Shown: positions 21,741 through 33,274, counted from the stretch's first letter. The stretch: 64,000 nt of DNA from Nematopogon swammerdamellus (GCA_946902875.1 OX336354.1:10079247-10143246); one strand, 5' to 3'. Notes: generated from the sequence alone by a model not told the origin. Program-made: numbers and translations.

Positions 21741-22559
21741 CGTTCAGAAATGCTATATTGTACATAATATAGGAAGAAGCGGCCAAGAAACCATAGAGGT
21801 TTACATACATACAGAACTTTACCTTTCTTATGTTATAGGAGACTTTGGTAGGTGCTGAGAAATTCCACTAAAATATATCAATAAACATACTTGCAAAGTT
21901 GGTTGCATTCTATAAATCGCCTTTACACAACAGCAAAGAGTAGATAAACGCAAATATACGGTTAACATTGTTGCAGAATTGATGACGAAATGCGTCCCAC
22001 AACTTCCCGGTCGATTTGAAAATCTGCAAACTTTTATCATTTTCACGCCCGCACGTTGGTTCGCCCTGCAATTACACGAAAGCCGCATTTCTTCACAAAA
22101 TGGCGGTTGTATTTTAACGTAGCGTTAAATCTTTATCGATGTGTATCGGCTGTGTGCGCCGCGCCGGCGCGGTAGTTCCGCCTGAAGGCACACTAATAGC
22201 AGAGTATACAAGATACAATCAGTAAACAACTTTATACAAAGCAATGAATAGCGATTCACGTGTACTTGTATTACGTTCACATATTTGTATTTCTTATGTA
22301 TGACGAATTATTACCATTGATACGTCACTTTAAAAAAATAATTGGGATTTTTCATCCAACCCACAAAATCGAAATTCGCCCATTTACTCTAAACATCAGT
22401 GATTGCGTTATCAAACTCTATACAGGTGTAGTAACGGCCAGTACATTAATTTCGCCAGCGCAATCCTCATGTTTTTCCGAGACAAAAAAGTATGTAATTG
22501 TTTTCTCCAAAGTGTCTAGTTTTCGAGATATTAATTTTTGAAATTATTTATTTCGTCAA
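21741..22559. other. Unassigned stretch
   Basis: No gene or named repeat. Confidence 0.35.
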
Positions 22560-22740
22560 GTGTAATTTGACGCGTGCGGGGGGAGGGTGCTGGCGCGGGA
22601 ACGGTCGGGGTCGAAAAAATTACGCGGCGCCGCTGCCGCCGCGCATCTCTCTCCACGCACTCGTTTCTGCTCGCTCACTCATCGCGCGCCTTTCATTCCC
22701 ACGTTCGTGCGGAACATTAGATCCTTTTCACACTAAATAA
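22560..22740. other. GC-rich patch
   Basis: A CpG-rich block (GACGCGTGCGGGGGGAGG, then CGGCGCCGCTGCCGCCGCG, then CTCGCTCACTCATCGCGCGC) stands out in AT-rich surroundings. It could be a promoter-like island or part of an unknown repeat. No motif settles this. Confidence 0.4.
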
Positions 22741-23164
22741 ATCAATTAGTTTGTATGCAAACTGTATCTTTGTATATAAGGGGAATTCAGAAAAAAGTTC
22801 TTAGACTTTTTTGTTACTATTGATCCCAATAATCATTTCCTAAATTCAATGTAGTGGCCGTTACAACAACCTGTATATGTACCAAATTTCAACTTCGTTA
22901 GTCCTGTAGATTCGGAGAGTATAAGTACCGTTTGTACACAGTGGTTTTGTCTGTGTGTGCGTGGGCCGATTCAAGCGTCCGTACGAACTGATTTACTGTT
23001 GAATCGTTGTACTGTACTAACAGGGACCCGGTTAATGGTGACTATCGGGTATAATTATTATGGTAGTGTATTGTGGGTGCAGGCCGCAGGCGACAGCGCT
23101 CTGCTACTGCGGACCTCCGAAGCGGAATCTGTGGATCCTTGTATTATGAGGAGATTTATTTGAT
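22741..23164. other. Unassigned stretch
   Basis: No feature supported. Confidence 0.35.
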
Positions 23165-23219
23165 GCGGTCTAGACAGATGTTGGCCACCTTGATGGTTTT
23201 AGAAGTTTGTAACTTACTA

Positions 23220-23640
23220 GGTGGTACGGTTGGACAAATTGGCTATAATTTACGAAATAAGCATGATATTCGACCACCAGGTCCGAAAAGTATAATTTTC
23301 AAAAATTCATCAAATTACTTGGCAGTAAAATTGTACAATCATTTAAATGACTCGATCAAAGGGAGTGAAACTTTAGAAATATTCAAAAAACAACTAAAAA
23401 GCTATCTAGTCAATCGGCCATATTATGACATAGAAGAGTATTTTAAGAATTTTACCTGCAATTTAGATTAATACTATGTAAATTAAGTAAATTTTTCAGG
23501 GTTCTAGTCTTTATTGTAAGTTTTTATTAGATTAAGATTTTATATTACACTATTATTATAATTATTTTTTGTTTATTTTAACAGCTATGTACAGCTCCTC
23601 GGAGTTTTTTATTGCATAATAAACTTACAATACAATACAA
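23220..23640 (+). pseudogene. LINE H RT C-terminal fragment
   Basis: The frame ending at 23471 encodes YNLRNKHDIRPPGPK, then YLAVKLYNHLNDSIKG, then LEIFKKQLKSYLVNRPYYD and IEEYFKNF. This is the usual tail of CR1/Jockey-like reverse transcriptases ('ynLRnk..l.......gikLYN.LP..iK......FKk.lk..L....yYsv.Ey'). A UTR and a short (ACAAT)n tail at 23620-23640 mark the 3' end. The polymerase core is missing, so the insertion is 5'-truncated. The frame itself is intact for ~80 codons. Confidence 0.7.
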
Positions 23641-23644
23641 TATG

Positions 23645-23925
23645 TTTTTGTAGCCGACTGGGTTGAAACCACCGTAATGGACGTAAGATGGCCGCATAGT
23701 AGCCTCAGCTGAGTTATCTCTAGTTCAGTATAACCAACAATCCAAAGGTAAGTCTCCGGTATGCCACCTTCCCGCAGATGACATTGGTCACTGGAGCATG
23801 TGGTCTGGGCCCACAGAACAGCGATTGGCGGCCGTCTTCCCCCAGGCGCGCGGTAGTTCTTGCTCGGTGGCTCTACCGGATGACACAATTTCGATGCCCT
23901 GAAGAATTAGCTTCCCTCATCCCTG
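23645..23925 (-). repeat. SINE family I body
   Basis: Blocks 'TAGCCGACTGGGTTGAAACC', 'ACGTAAGATGGCCGCATAGT' and 'AACAATCCAAAGGTAAGTCT' recur at 43435-43660, and the first also at 39600-39660. The strand is assigned by analogy with SINE A and is uncertain. Confidence 0.5.
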
Positions 23926-23929
23926 TTTT

Positions 23930-24120
23930 CGGAACCTGACATCACAACCAAATCGTAACCAGCACCCGTGATGTCAGCCCATAGCACCTACTAATGCTGT
24001 CACAATTAGTTTCTGTTGGTCGTGTCGGCTACTCCGAACTGGACGGAAAACATGGATTTTTCATAGCCGTTCGTTCGATCTATATTCTGTGCATACTAAT
24101 CGGGAAGGGTTTAACATACG
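23930..24120 (-). repeat. Diverged SINE A copy
   Basis: CGTGATGTCAGCCCATAGCA, 'GTCGGCTACTCCGAACTGGA' and 'TTTTTCATAGCCGTTCGTTC' follow the SINE A minus-strand order with many changes. It directly precedes a plus-strand copy. Confidence 0.55.
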
Positions 24121-24159
24121 GTAGTGAACGAGGTAGTGAAGATAAGTTTTTTTTAATTA

Positions 24160-24485
24160 AGGAGACCCACAGTTTTACATAGAATCCGTCAGTGGATGGT
24201 TGGGTGACCGCTGGACCGTTGGAGGCTGACTGTGGTTCGAATTCCATGTAAAACTGTAGGTCTCTTCCCTTCTGACCTTACAAGGTGGTAGGGTTTAGCC
24301 CGCCCGGGTTAGCCCACCGCACTGAATGAAAGGTCGGTTGAAACGGATATGTAAATAATTCGTGTTTTCCGTCCAGTTCAGTGTAGCTGGCACGACAGAA
24401 GGGAAGCACTGACATGGCACCTAGTTCACCAAAGCATTATGGGCTGACATCACGGATGCAGCCAATCGGGTCAGAGTCCTTTAAA
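24160..24485 (+). repeat. SINE A copy
   Basis: It keeps part of the 5S-like head ('GGATGGTTGGGTGACCGCTG' near 24193) and the B box GGTTCGAATTCC near 24233. The body runs through 'GGTAGGGTTTAGCCCGCCCG' and 'GGGCTGACATCACGGATG' to a short A run at 24482. Confidence 0.65.
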
Positions 24486-25239
24486 AAAACCATGGAACAA
24501 TTCGTACTCACAATAATAGTCTATGTACTTAACAAATTCAAAATGATAAAGAAACACAACAAACAAACAAAAATATCAAATTCACTTCTATTTAATCTAA
24601 ATTCACAATTAGTCAAGGAATCACTGGTTTGCTTTATGACCTATGGTCATCAAACACCCTGTATACATATATATGCTTATTAAAGTATTTATGTAGTATT
24701 CGTACGTAGTTTATCATACATATTTCTTTAATTTATCACATTGCCACAAACTATTCTTGTTCGCCTGCATGTACTTCTCCCATATCCCAAAGGTTAGTTA
24801 GAATAGAATGCCTCGCGGCATTAAGCTCGCCTGTTGTACCTAATTTTAATAAATTGGTGTTCAATAAAGAATATATACATACATACATACATACAAACAT
24901 ACTTATTCGCAAATTAGGCAAGACGGTTACACTTGTCCTGAGCCGCTCAAGACGACCTTTCCACACAAATTAGCCATCTTCAACTGCTAGTTCTCGTCTT
25001 CACCGACAATTGATATCCCGGTGTCATCGCAGGCATGTCCCCGATTTGCAACCCGAGTGCCGACCAGGTCTTGCCTTAAAGCCTTTTAATCATATGCCCT
25101 ATCTGTCGTGGGGTATCGCGCTAATGCCTTCTGCGTGGACTGTGAACCGTGGAGTAATGAATATGAGATGGCTGTAGTTGTGATCACGAGCAAGACAAGA
25201 ATCAACTCAGGATTATCGCGGAAATGTTTTAAGTACACG
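24486..25239. other. Unassigned stretch
   Basis: AT-rich. A (CATA)n/(ACAT)n run lies at 24873-24902. No gene recognised. Confidence 0.4.
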
Positions 25240-25680
25240 TCTGAACAAGTAATTCTGTGTGAGCGGGATAGGTAGAGAGAAGTGGCGGAGGATGGAGAGG
25301 TAGAGGGAAAGAGATATGGAAATGGAGTATTAGATGGAGATGTAGAGGGAAAGATATATAAAAATGAAGTGTGAGAGGGTTAGGGGAAGGGACAGGAATA
25401 TGGTGAGGTAGTTTTAGAGTAAGAGGGAGAGCGATAGGGGAAGTAGACGTGGAGTGACAGGTATATATAGGGTAGAGAAAGTGTGAGAATGAGAGGGAGA
25501 GGGATAGGGATGTAGGTAGATGCAGATAGGGGAATAAAGAAGACGAAGGGAAGATGGAGAGGGAGATGGAGTGGAGACAGAAAAGGAAGAGAGAGAGACA
25601 GGGTACGGACGATGGAGAGGGAAATGTAGAGGGAGATATGTCTGAATATGGAATGAAATAAATGTCGTCTTCGTACCATA
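25240..25680. repeat. Purine-rich GAGAGGGA-type low-complexity tract
   Basis: Over ~430 bases the plus strand is strongly G+A with recurring GGAGATG, GAGAGGGA and AGGGAGATA words and no fixed period. Long open frames on the minus strand (Ser/Pro/Leu-rich) are only a product of this composition. Confidence 0.8.
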
Positions 25681-25847
25681 TTTCTCTCTCCATGTCCTGG
25701 CCTGGCGGCGTGTGAGGGGCGGTCGAAAGCGGTAAGCAAAGGTCATCTACATTCTCTTTTTGCTGCCAAACTTGAGTGAGGGATGCACGAACATCAAGAC
25801 CTCAACTCTGAGTCAAGAGTTATTTATTATAGTTTCACATTCCACTT

Positions 25848-26180
25848 TAATTTTTTTTTTTTTTTTATGGAATCTGACACGGTTGGCTACATCACCTACA
25901 ACATCCGTGATGTCAGCCCATAACACCGGGTGAACTTGGTGCCACGTCAGTGCTTCCCTTCGGTCGTGCCGGCTACACTGAACTGGACGGAAACACAAAC
26001 TATTTACATAGCCGTTTCGACCGACCTTTCATTCAGTGCGGTGGTACCAGCCCGGGCGGGTTAAACCCTACCACCTAGTAAAATAAGAAGGGAGTCATAT
26101 CCCTTAGTCGCCTTTTACGACATGCACGGGGAGAGATGCAGTGGGACTATTCTTTTAATGTACCGTCCCCACACGGTACA
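25848..26180 (-). repeat. SINE A 3' module joined to SINE B 5' module
   Basis: It starts with poly-T (25849-25866), runs through 'GACACGGTTGGCTACATCAC' and 'CCGGGCGGGTTAAACCCTAC', and passes into 'CCCTTAGTCGCCTTTTACGA' and CCCCACACGGTAC. The join is the same as at 7021-7347. Confidence 0.7.
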
Positions 26181-27085
26181 TAACCATTTTATGTACAATT
26201 ATTCATTGGTAGAGTACTTAACATAAAAACATCGATGATTCATTTAATTTTCTGTGAAGTAAAAGAAATGAATCATCAAGTGGAAGTTAATACTTCTCTC
26301 TTAAAAAATTTTTTTTATGTCTTGGCTTTAAAATAATTGTAATTGTAAAATTATAGGGAAGGCCAAATTTGCTTTGGTAATAACAAGTTGAAGAATCAAT
26401 GTTACAATCATTTACAAAATTATATCCTGTCTCCTTTGGGTTTGAATAACGGATACACGTCAACATAGCATTGCAAATGAGTTTTATAGAAATATATATG
26501 TACATACTATTCGGATGATTATTAGATTTTGCTGTATCGCTGTACCGTAAGCCCTTTATTAATTCACCACCAATTTACCAATACAGATCTTCGAACACAA
26601 CTCTCTCATTCCCTGGCCGAATTCCATTATCTCCACTGGATTGTTCAAAATTTTAATTAAACGCAAAGTCATGTTCTCCTTGCGAAATAACCTCCGCCAG
26701 TCCTCGCCGTACAATGGAAGCTTCGGAACAATTAAAATTCGAAAGACACCATCTTGGTAATTACGCCAGAAAAAATCTCGGGGTCAGCGCTGTCTGGCCC
26801 ATGAATGGCCAACGGAACAAGTTGCCTGGCGTACATTGTTTTGGATATTTTTCTCTCATCTCTGGCTGGAAAACAGCACAATAGATTGCTCCGTGCATGT
26901 TCCACGCACTTGCATGGGCAGGACACACTGTTATAATTTGTATTGTATTTGATTCGCTCGCGAGAACATCGGTTTGAAAAAAGTAGGTATAAGACTCTAC
27001 CACAGAATACTTAATAGTGACTCTACACAGGGGCGTCCCATACTTTACATACATACTACCATACATAACTTAGAATTGTATATAT
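26181..27085. other. Unassigned stretch
   Basis: No gene or repeat that I can name. Confidence 0.4.
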
Positions 27086-27090
27086 GTCAT

Positions 27091-27844
27091 CGGCAAAGTA
27101 TATAATCCAGTCATTGTATAGAATACCTAGTTATTCTATACAATACCGGGTTCTTCTAGACAATGTATAAAATATTTTATCTACTGTTAAATGTATGGAA
27201 TACCTAGGAATTGTATAAAACACCATTAGGAGATCAGGCAAAGGATAAAATGACACAAATTAAACGCCTTATGATTGCTTAAGCATTTATTTATGCTGAA
27301 TATTAATTATTTATGCTTACAATCTTAAAAATACATAAAGAAACAAAACTTTGTTTGTGAAAGTAATAGTTAATAAATATTAATCCTTCCTTACCTATAA
27401 TAAAATCCAACGTCTGCTTTCTGTCTGAGTGTCTGAGTGTCTGAGTGTATGTCTGTCTGTCCGCTTATAACTCGAGAACCACTGAACCGATTTTAATAAA
27501 ACAAAATTCTACGGATAGCTTGATTCTTCCCATCAACTATAGGCTACTTACTATCACGCTAAATGGCTTATGAGGTTAGCAGTGAAGTGAAATATGAGAG
27601 CGGGCGGAGCCGCGGGCACAGCTTGTGTTTCAATAAAATCTAACCCAACCTTTATAGCTCACCCCGCGCGCCTTGCCGCCGCCAACAGAATTTAAAACAC
27701 TTTGCCGGCTGTTCATTTGGTAATGCCTAAGTAAAGTATGAAATAAATGATATTTTATACATTACCTAAACGTTTCAGCCATTATCCGGTATTTTATAGA
27801 ATGCCTAAGGTATTCTATAGAATACCGGATTATACAGATTGCCG
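27091..27844. mobile_element. TIR-bearing DNA element (MITE-like) with nested insert
   Basis: The left end CGGCAAAGTATATAATCC and the complement of the right end CGGCAATCTGTATAATCC are similar. Inside each end lie palindromic words of the type GGTATTCTATAGAATACC (27820s) and 'AGAATACCTAGTTATTCTAT' (27120s). Total 754 bp, of which ~240 (27386-27626) is a Helitron-like insert. No transposase was seen. The class is unknown. Confidence 0.5.
27386..27626 (+). mobile_element. Helitron-like remnant
   Basis: It begins CCTATAATAAAATCCAACG, has a GTCTGAGT run, 'CGAGAACCACTGAACCGATT', and ends in GCGGGCGGAGCCGCGGGC plus ACAGCTTGT. The GC-rich motif then CAGCT(A/T)GT is the typical end of lepidopteran non-autonomous Helitrons. 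Here CTAGT is mutated to CTTGT. Confidence 0.55.
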
Positions 27845-27854
27845 ATAATATATA

Positions 27855-28310
27855 CATATATAACGTCACGCCTGTTTCCCATTAGGGTAGGCAGAGACCA
27901 CGGCGCGGCGTGCCACAGTACTGACACATTTGCCGCCTCTACTACTCTCATAATGTTCTTCATATGCTCGTCGGTTACGGGTACTATGCACTTGGCCCTT
28001 TTTGACCAAATGCCCAATCTGGTCCAGGTCTAGGGCGACCCTTTCCTACTTTTCCACTCCATAAATGTATTTTCGTTAGTCTACTATTATCCATTCTTCC
28101 AACATGACCGAACCACCAAAGCATTATTTTCTCAATCCTCGTCACTATATCTTCTTTCAGCCCACAGCACACTCGCACTACACTATTTCTCAATCTATCT
28201 TTCATTGTAACTCCACACATACTCTTCAACGCGAGCATTTCCATAGCACAAATTTATCCTGCTTTCACGCTTCATCTGCCATGCCTAACTTTCACTCCCG
28301 TACATCAGTG
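27855..28310 (-). pseudogene. LINE J RT C-terminal fragment
   Basis: The minus strand encodes LKSMCGVTMKDRLRNSVVR, then IEKIMLWWFGHVGRMDNSR, then LTKIHLWSGKVGKGRPRP. This is the basic tail domain found after the polymerase in RTE-like elements ('MCGV...DR.RN..v......WFGHV.RM......GRPR'). The frame then shifts, and the 3' end is marked by the complement of 'GTCACGCCTGTTTCCCATTA' at 27868. It is a different family from the (GACT)n element. Dead copy: truncated and frameshifted. Confidence 0.6.
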
Positions 28311-28454
28311 TAAGGGCCAGCACTCCACCATGGACAGCCAAACGTGCCCTAGTGGACGTATTTGGCTGCTCATAATAGCGTGCAACGTCGCACTTGAATT
28401 AACTTGAATTATAAATCTTATAATTGTAGAAAAAAATATATTTTATTGATAACG

Positions 28455-28690
28455 ATACAATACATACATACATATCACACACTCTGAATCCCGACCATCG
28501 GGGTAAGCAGAGTAATCGGTGTTGTGCTGCAAGTACTCTGGTAAATTACAGCACAACACCGACCACCACGTTTCGCAAAGTATTCGAACAAGATTATATG
28601 ATTAAGCAGCAAGTAAGGCACGAAGACCCACCTGCTGCATGATATGATAAAGCTTACAATTAAACCTTTCTCTGAATCTCCGAACACCGA
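28455..28690 (-). repeat. SINE B 3' part
   Basis: CGGGGTAAGCAGAGTAATCG, 'GTGTTGTGCTGCAAGTACTC' and 'AAGCAGCAAGTAAGGCACGA' are complements of the SINE B blocks in order. Confidence 0.65.
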
Positions 28691-29714
28691 ACACTTATGA
28701 TTGACGTCGATTATGCGCTCTTTGAATTATTACAGTTTTGTTAGAAACATTTATGTTATTATAACGATAAGTAACCGCTTAAATATTCAATAATCTTTAT
28801 AAATAATATCTATAGGGTTTATTATGACTAAATCATACACAATAAACTAACGATGCTTTCAAATTTATTGCGATTCGTCCGCAAAACGAGATCTTAAACT
28901 GGTTTTAATTGCTGGACTACCACGCACGCACTTTGCAGGGTTGCCATCATAGAATTAAGGCGCAGCATTACCAAAAATAGCTGTCTCCTGGTTGATGTTT
29001 CTCGTAAACCACTGCTGTTGTTTCATGTCGGGAAAAAATATAATGGCTTTCTACAAGACATACTACGGTCTATTTGACTCGATAAAAAAAGGTTGCTATA
29101 GAAAATTCTAGAGCACCAAGTAGAAACCCAAGTTTCCGTGCTATTCACCATGTTATATAGTTCCAAGACATTTTAAATAATAGATAAAAAATACAATACT
29201 TCTTCTCGTATTATTATTTCTTCTATTAAATGTTTCGCCTACAACCTGACAGTGAATCTCCAAGCTCACAGAAACATCCATCAGCAGAAACCGATTTTTA
29301 AAAGTGTTAATTCAACTACTTTCCTTATTTAATATCATCACTAGAAATTACGATTTGCAATTATCTATTTACAAGAAATATGAAACTGTTTTTATCCAAC
29401 AAATATGAATCTAAAAAAATTGCAAGCCACAATTCTGAAGAACTTGCCACCCGCGGTAATCAGCTCACGGAACGTCCCTTTGTAGACTACACGGTCAAAT
29501 ATTTCTAACATCATGATTTTCTAACTAAAATAATCTAGGAAGGTCGTCCTAGACGTACCTAGATCAGACCGTACATGTGCATCAAAAGGGCCAAGGGTTT
29601 GGAACTAGAAAGAGGCGTGTATGAATATTATGATAAATATGATAAACATAAAAAAAAGTTAACTGTTTTTATTATTTTTGTATGAATTTACAATAAGATT
29701 AAAATCATTGTATA
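28691..29714. other. Unassigned stretch
   Basis: AT-rich. 28970-29012 is the short repeat shared with 1530-1577. No gene recognised. Confidence 0.4.
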
Positions 29715-29882
29715 TTTCCCCCCAAGTACAGTCTCGGGTTCTTCAAGAGGGGCGTGAATGGGCACCTGTCAGGCCGGCATGGCATTCGCAACCCCCGCAT
29801 ACGACCGAATGTCCATGGGCGTCGTTAGACACCTTATGGGTGGCTCGGCGCGATATGTCGCGCTGTGAATAAAAAAAAAATT
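29715..29882 (+). pseudogene. LINE E ORF2 end and 3' UTR
   Basis: The plus strand encodes FPPKYSLGFFKRGVNGHLSG, the last residues of a Jockey/CR1-type reverse transcriptase, then the family 3' UTR ('CGCAACCCCCGCATACGACC', 'GAATGTCCATGGGCGTCGTT') and a poly-A tail at 29869-29880. Nothing upstream of ~29715 belongs to it, so it is a severe 5' truncation. Confidence 0.7.
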
Positions 29883-31779
29883 GTTTCTCCAGGTGGCAAC
29901 CCTAGAAAGGGCGGTATCAAGACCGGGCCCCCGCCGCCGCTGCCGGTCACACGCCATCCACTTTACTTTTGTTGCATCCTGTGCATATTTATAAGATTCT
30001 GCAGGATCATCAATATCGCAGGTCTCACGTCCGCTCTTAGTACTAAAGTAGCCAACATATTTTACAACGAATAAAATCGTGATACTTACTAATGAAATAC
30101 CTATTGTATTCCGAATCTTATTATGATATTTAATTTTATATTACCGAAAAATTTAAATTGTGAAATATTTCTCATAATTATTATGTTTGCATGTAAAATC
30201 TTCGTGTGTTCTACGAAAGCTTGAGAACTTGGTTCTGTGACTTCGTTGAAGGAAAACATTGTAAAAAAAATAGGTAAAAAAACTTTTAAGTTAAACGGTT
30301 TTATTAAAAAAAACAGCTGTACAAAAAATTAAAAAAAATCAGCTATACAAAAACTAGAAAATAATAAGGACACAAACCTGGGCCTTCTTAAGATTTTACG
30401 TCTGGGTAAGAAATCGTCAATACTAGCGTGCTGTCTTCTCATGTCGGATGCCAAAGGGCACTTTGTGTCGCTGCGCCAGCGGAATAAGTAATAAATTGAG
30501 ACTTTTAACAGACTAATATAAAAACGTGGGGCGCATGTTATTACGTATATTATACATATATTATATATATCAAGCAAAAAAAAAATAAAACCGTTTAAAA
30601 ATATGTACACTAGCAACATTAAATTTGAATTAAATACAAGGTACTCTAAATGGCGTGCACGGATGGCTGCTTGCCTCACAAATCAATAAATTCTTGCACA
30701 AACTTCCTAAAACGGAGACATTCCCCGTCAAGTTATGTACAGGGGGAGTTTCATAGAGGAAATATTCCCAATTGGGAAATTTCCCACCCTAATGAAAACA
30801 TGTGAAGAAAATAATTTTCTCGCGAATTGTTTCCTGTTTTGAATGCCAATTTTATCCCCTTGTTCGGGGGATTTCTGTGGCATTTGAAGGCCGGAAATTG
30901 GACTTGATAGCTGATGAGAAATTCATTTATGCAGAAAATGGAAAATAATATTGTGATATTTTCTTGTGCAAGTGTGTAATCAAGATGGACAATACATACA
31001 TATTCAATTATTATACATATTTCAACAATATTATATTTTTCCAAAATGTTATCATTTCCATTAAATTTAATAGTTTCAGTATTTATTTGTCTTTGTTATT
31101 CGTAACTTGGGAAAGTGCAATTAAATTTTTTTTTTTCATTTGCATTTTCGAGCAAAAATAAGTATTTTTTCCTCGAACATTTGCAGACAAATAATTGACA
31201 AGCTTGCCTCGCAATGAAACACAATACATTAAAGTGTTTTATCCTAAATCTAAACAAAATAAAAACAAAAATCTTTATCTAACCTCTTCTTTTCAGCTTG
31301 GAATCTCAAATGAAGACATTACGACTCAAGGAATTATTGCCTTTATTGCTACAATCACACTCAAGGCGCGCACCCTCAGGGTTAGGCAGAAGTGAAGAGA
31401 CATCTCCTGCAATACGGAAATGGGCTATTTCCTCCGCATTCTACAAGCTCTATTGACAATCAGTAACTTACCGGTTCCACAAGTGGAGGCTTACATATGA
31501 TTGACAGTTTGTGCTTAGAAGTTGAGCCAGGTGCATACTGGTTATATTATGCCTTCTGGCTTGAACTTATTATACAAAGTGGTTTTAATGTACCTTGGGT
31601 TAAATGTGGTAATTTTGCGCAATAATGTATGAGACTTAGTATGAGGTATATATTCAGTTCAACAAACTCTTCTAATAAAAGGGATGTAATAGACAAACTG
31701 GTTCCGAATGAGGCAGGAATAACAGAGCGACACGTACACTTACGTTACGTACACATGTACAGACAGACAGATATTATTT
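29883..31779. other. Unassigned AT-rich stretch
   Basis: No gene or named repeat. A GC-richer bit at 30430-30485 shows no motif I can assign. 30300-30355 contains two near-identical words (AAAACAGCTGTACAAAAA and AATCAGCTATACAAAAA). Confidence 0.4.
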
Positions 31780-31840
31780 ACAGAGGGACGGACGGACAGA
31801 CAGGTGTCATAGGGTTCATTCTGCGAAACCCAAAAAAAAA
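31780..31840 (+). repeat. SINE C-like 3' end scrap
   Basis: GGGACGGACGGACAGACAGG followed by 'CATAGGGTTCATTCTG' and an A run resembles the SINE C end. Confidence 0.45.
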
Positions 31841-31934
31841 ATCTGAAATCGAATCTAACCCTTTTCTATGTCCCTTTAATCTGTAATAACTAATAATAAA
31901 CATGCTGTAATCTGTAATAATAATAATCATACTG

Positions 31935-32080
31935 TATAATCATCATAATTTTTTTTTATTTGATTCTGTTTGTATTAATTTTTTAAATTTCTTTAATGTA
32001 CCTAGTACCTTTCTTTTATATACCTAGAATTAATATGAATATGTTTCTAAAAAAAACGTGAAATAAAAACATATCTGTAA
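31935..32080 (+). repeat. AT-rich LINE-like 3' tail
   Basis: Shares 'GTTTGTATTAATTTTTTAAA', AATTAATATGAATATG and GTGAAATAAA with 8985-9080. Confidence 0.4.
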
Positions 32081-32104
32081 TAATAATCATACTGTAATAT
32101 GTAG

Positions 32105-32350
32105 GATTCCGCGTAAAACTTTAGGTCCCTTCCCTTCTTAGGTACCTTACTAGGCGGTAGTGTTTAACCAGCCCGGGTTGGTACCATCGCACTGAATGAA
32201 AGGTAAGTTGAAGGTAGTTCGTGTTTTCCGTCCAATTCGGTGTAGAAGGGAAGCACTGACATGGCACCTAGTTCACCAAGGTGTTATGGGCTGACATCTC
32301 TGATGTTGTAGGTGATTTAGCCAACCGTGTCAGTTTCCATAAAAAAAAAC
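32105..32350 (+). repeat. SINE A copy, head truncated
   Basis: From 'CGTAAAACTTTAGGTCCCTT' through 'GGTACCATCGCACTGAATGA' to 'GCCAACCGTGTCAGTTTCCA' and poly-A (32340-32349). Confidence 0.65.
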
Positions 32351-32854
32351 GTTTTTTTATTGTAGGCATTTTATTTTCAGACAGACGGAATAGTATATTA
32401 AAAGTTTACTTTTGTTATTTTTTGCCTTAATACGGAACTCTAAAATTCCCCAAGGTGCATTCCGCAACACAAACGTAACTCGTGTGATTATACAACCAAA
32501 AACAATAACAATAATCTTAAACATTTTTCTAACGACACTCTCGCACTAAACTTACACCTGTAATAACATTTGCAAGTTCCAGAGAGAACTAACAAGCTAA
32601 CAGTAAACAATGTTCCTCACGGAATCGATGTTACGTTATGGTTATGTTATGTTAAAGTTACGTTATCCCCCACGGTACAGATAAATCTCGAACAGTTCCT
32701 TGAGGAGTCTTTACACTGCCGACGGAATTAACACGCTTTCCGTTCACACCGGCGAGTTAATAGAACGAGCAGCTTGCCCACACTCCATGTTTCTACATTA
32801 CAGAAGGCGAACTTGTTGCAGAATAAAATTTTTTCCAGTAAGCCTTTTCATATT
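32351..32854. other. Unassigned stretch
   Basis: A GTTATGTTA-type run at 32632-32660; otherwise nothing recognised. Confidence 0.4.
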
Positions 32855-33240
32855 GTTTTATGGAAACTGAACTGTTGGCTACATCACCTACAACATCCAT
32901 GATGTTAGCCCATAACACCAGGTGAAATAGGTGCCATGTCAGTGCTTTCCTTCATTTCATGTCGGCTACACTGAACTGGACGGAAAACACGAACTATTTA
33001 CATAATTGTTTCGACCGACGTTACATTCAGTGCGGTGGTACCAACTACCAACCCGGGTGTGATAAACCCTATCTACCACCTAGTAAGGTAAGAAGGGACG
33101 GGTCCTACAGTTTTAAGTGGAATCCGAACCACGGTCAGTCTCCAAAGGTCGAGCGGCCACCCATCCAAGTACTAACCGCGCCCAGGTGTGCTTAACAACA
33201 GTCGACCGACCGCACCACTAAGCTACCGAAGCTGACAATG
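32855..33240 (-). repeat. SINE A copy with complete chimeric head
   Basis: Read on the minus strand, the head has three parts. A tRNA-type A box, TAGCTTAGTGG, is at 33225-33215. A 5S-rRNA-like segment follows at 33196-33153 (GTTAAGCACACC, GGGCGCGGTTAGTACTTGG, ATGGGTGGCCGC). A tRNA-type B box, GGTTCGGATTCC, is at 33130-33119. The A-to-B distance is ~95 bases, too long for a tRNA but explained if the 5S piece lies between them. The body and end match the other copies. This is the best copy for judging the origin of the family. Confidence 0.75.
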
Positions 33241-33274
33241 GCATGAGAGGCCGCAACTTCAAATACTAACCGTG

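Noticed and set aside
25229..25746. Long Ser/Pro/Leu-rich open frames on the minus strand
   Set aside because: They follow directly from the purine-rich tract; no domain, start context or codon pattern of a gene.
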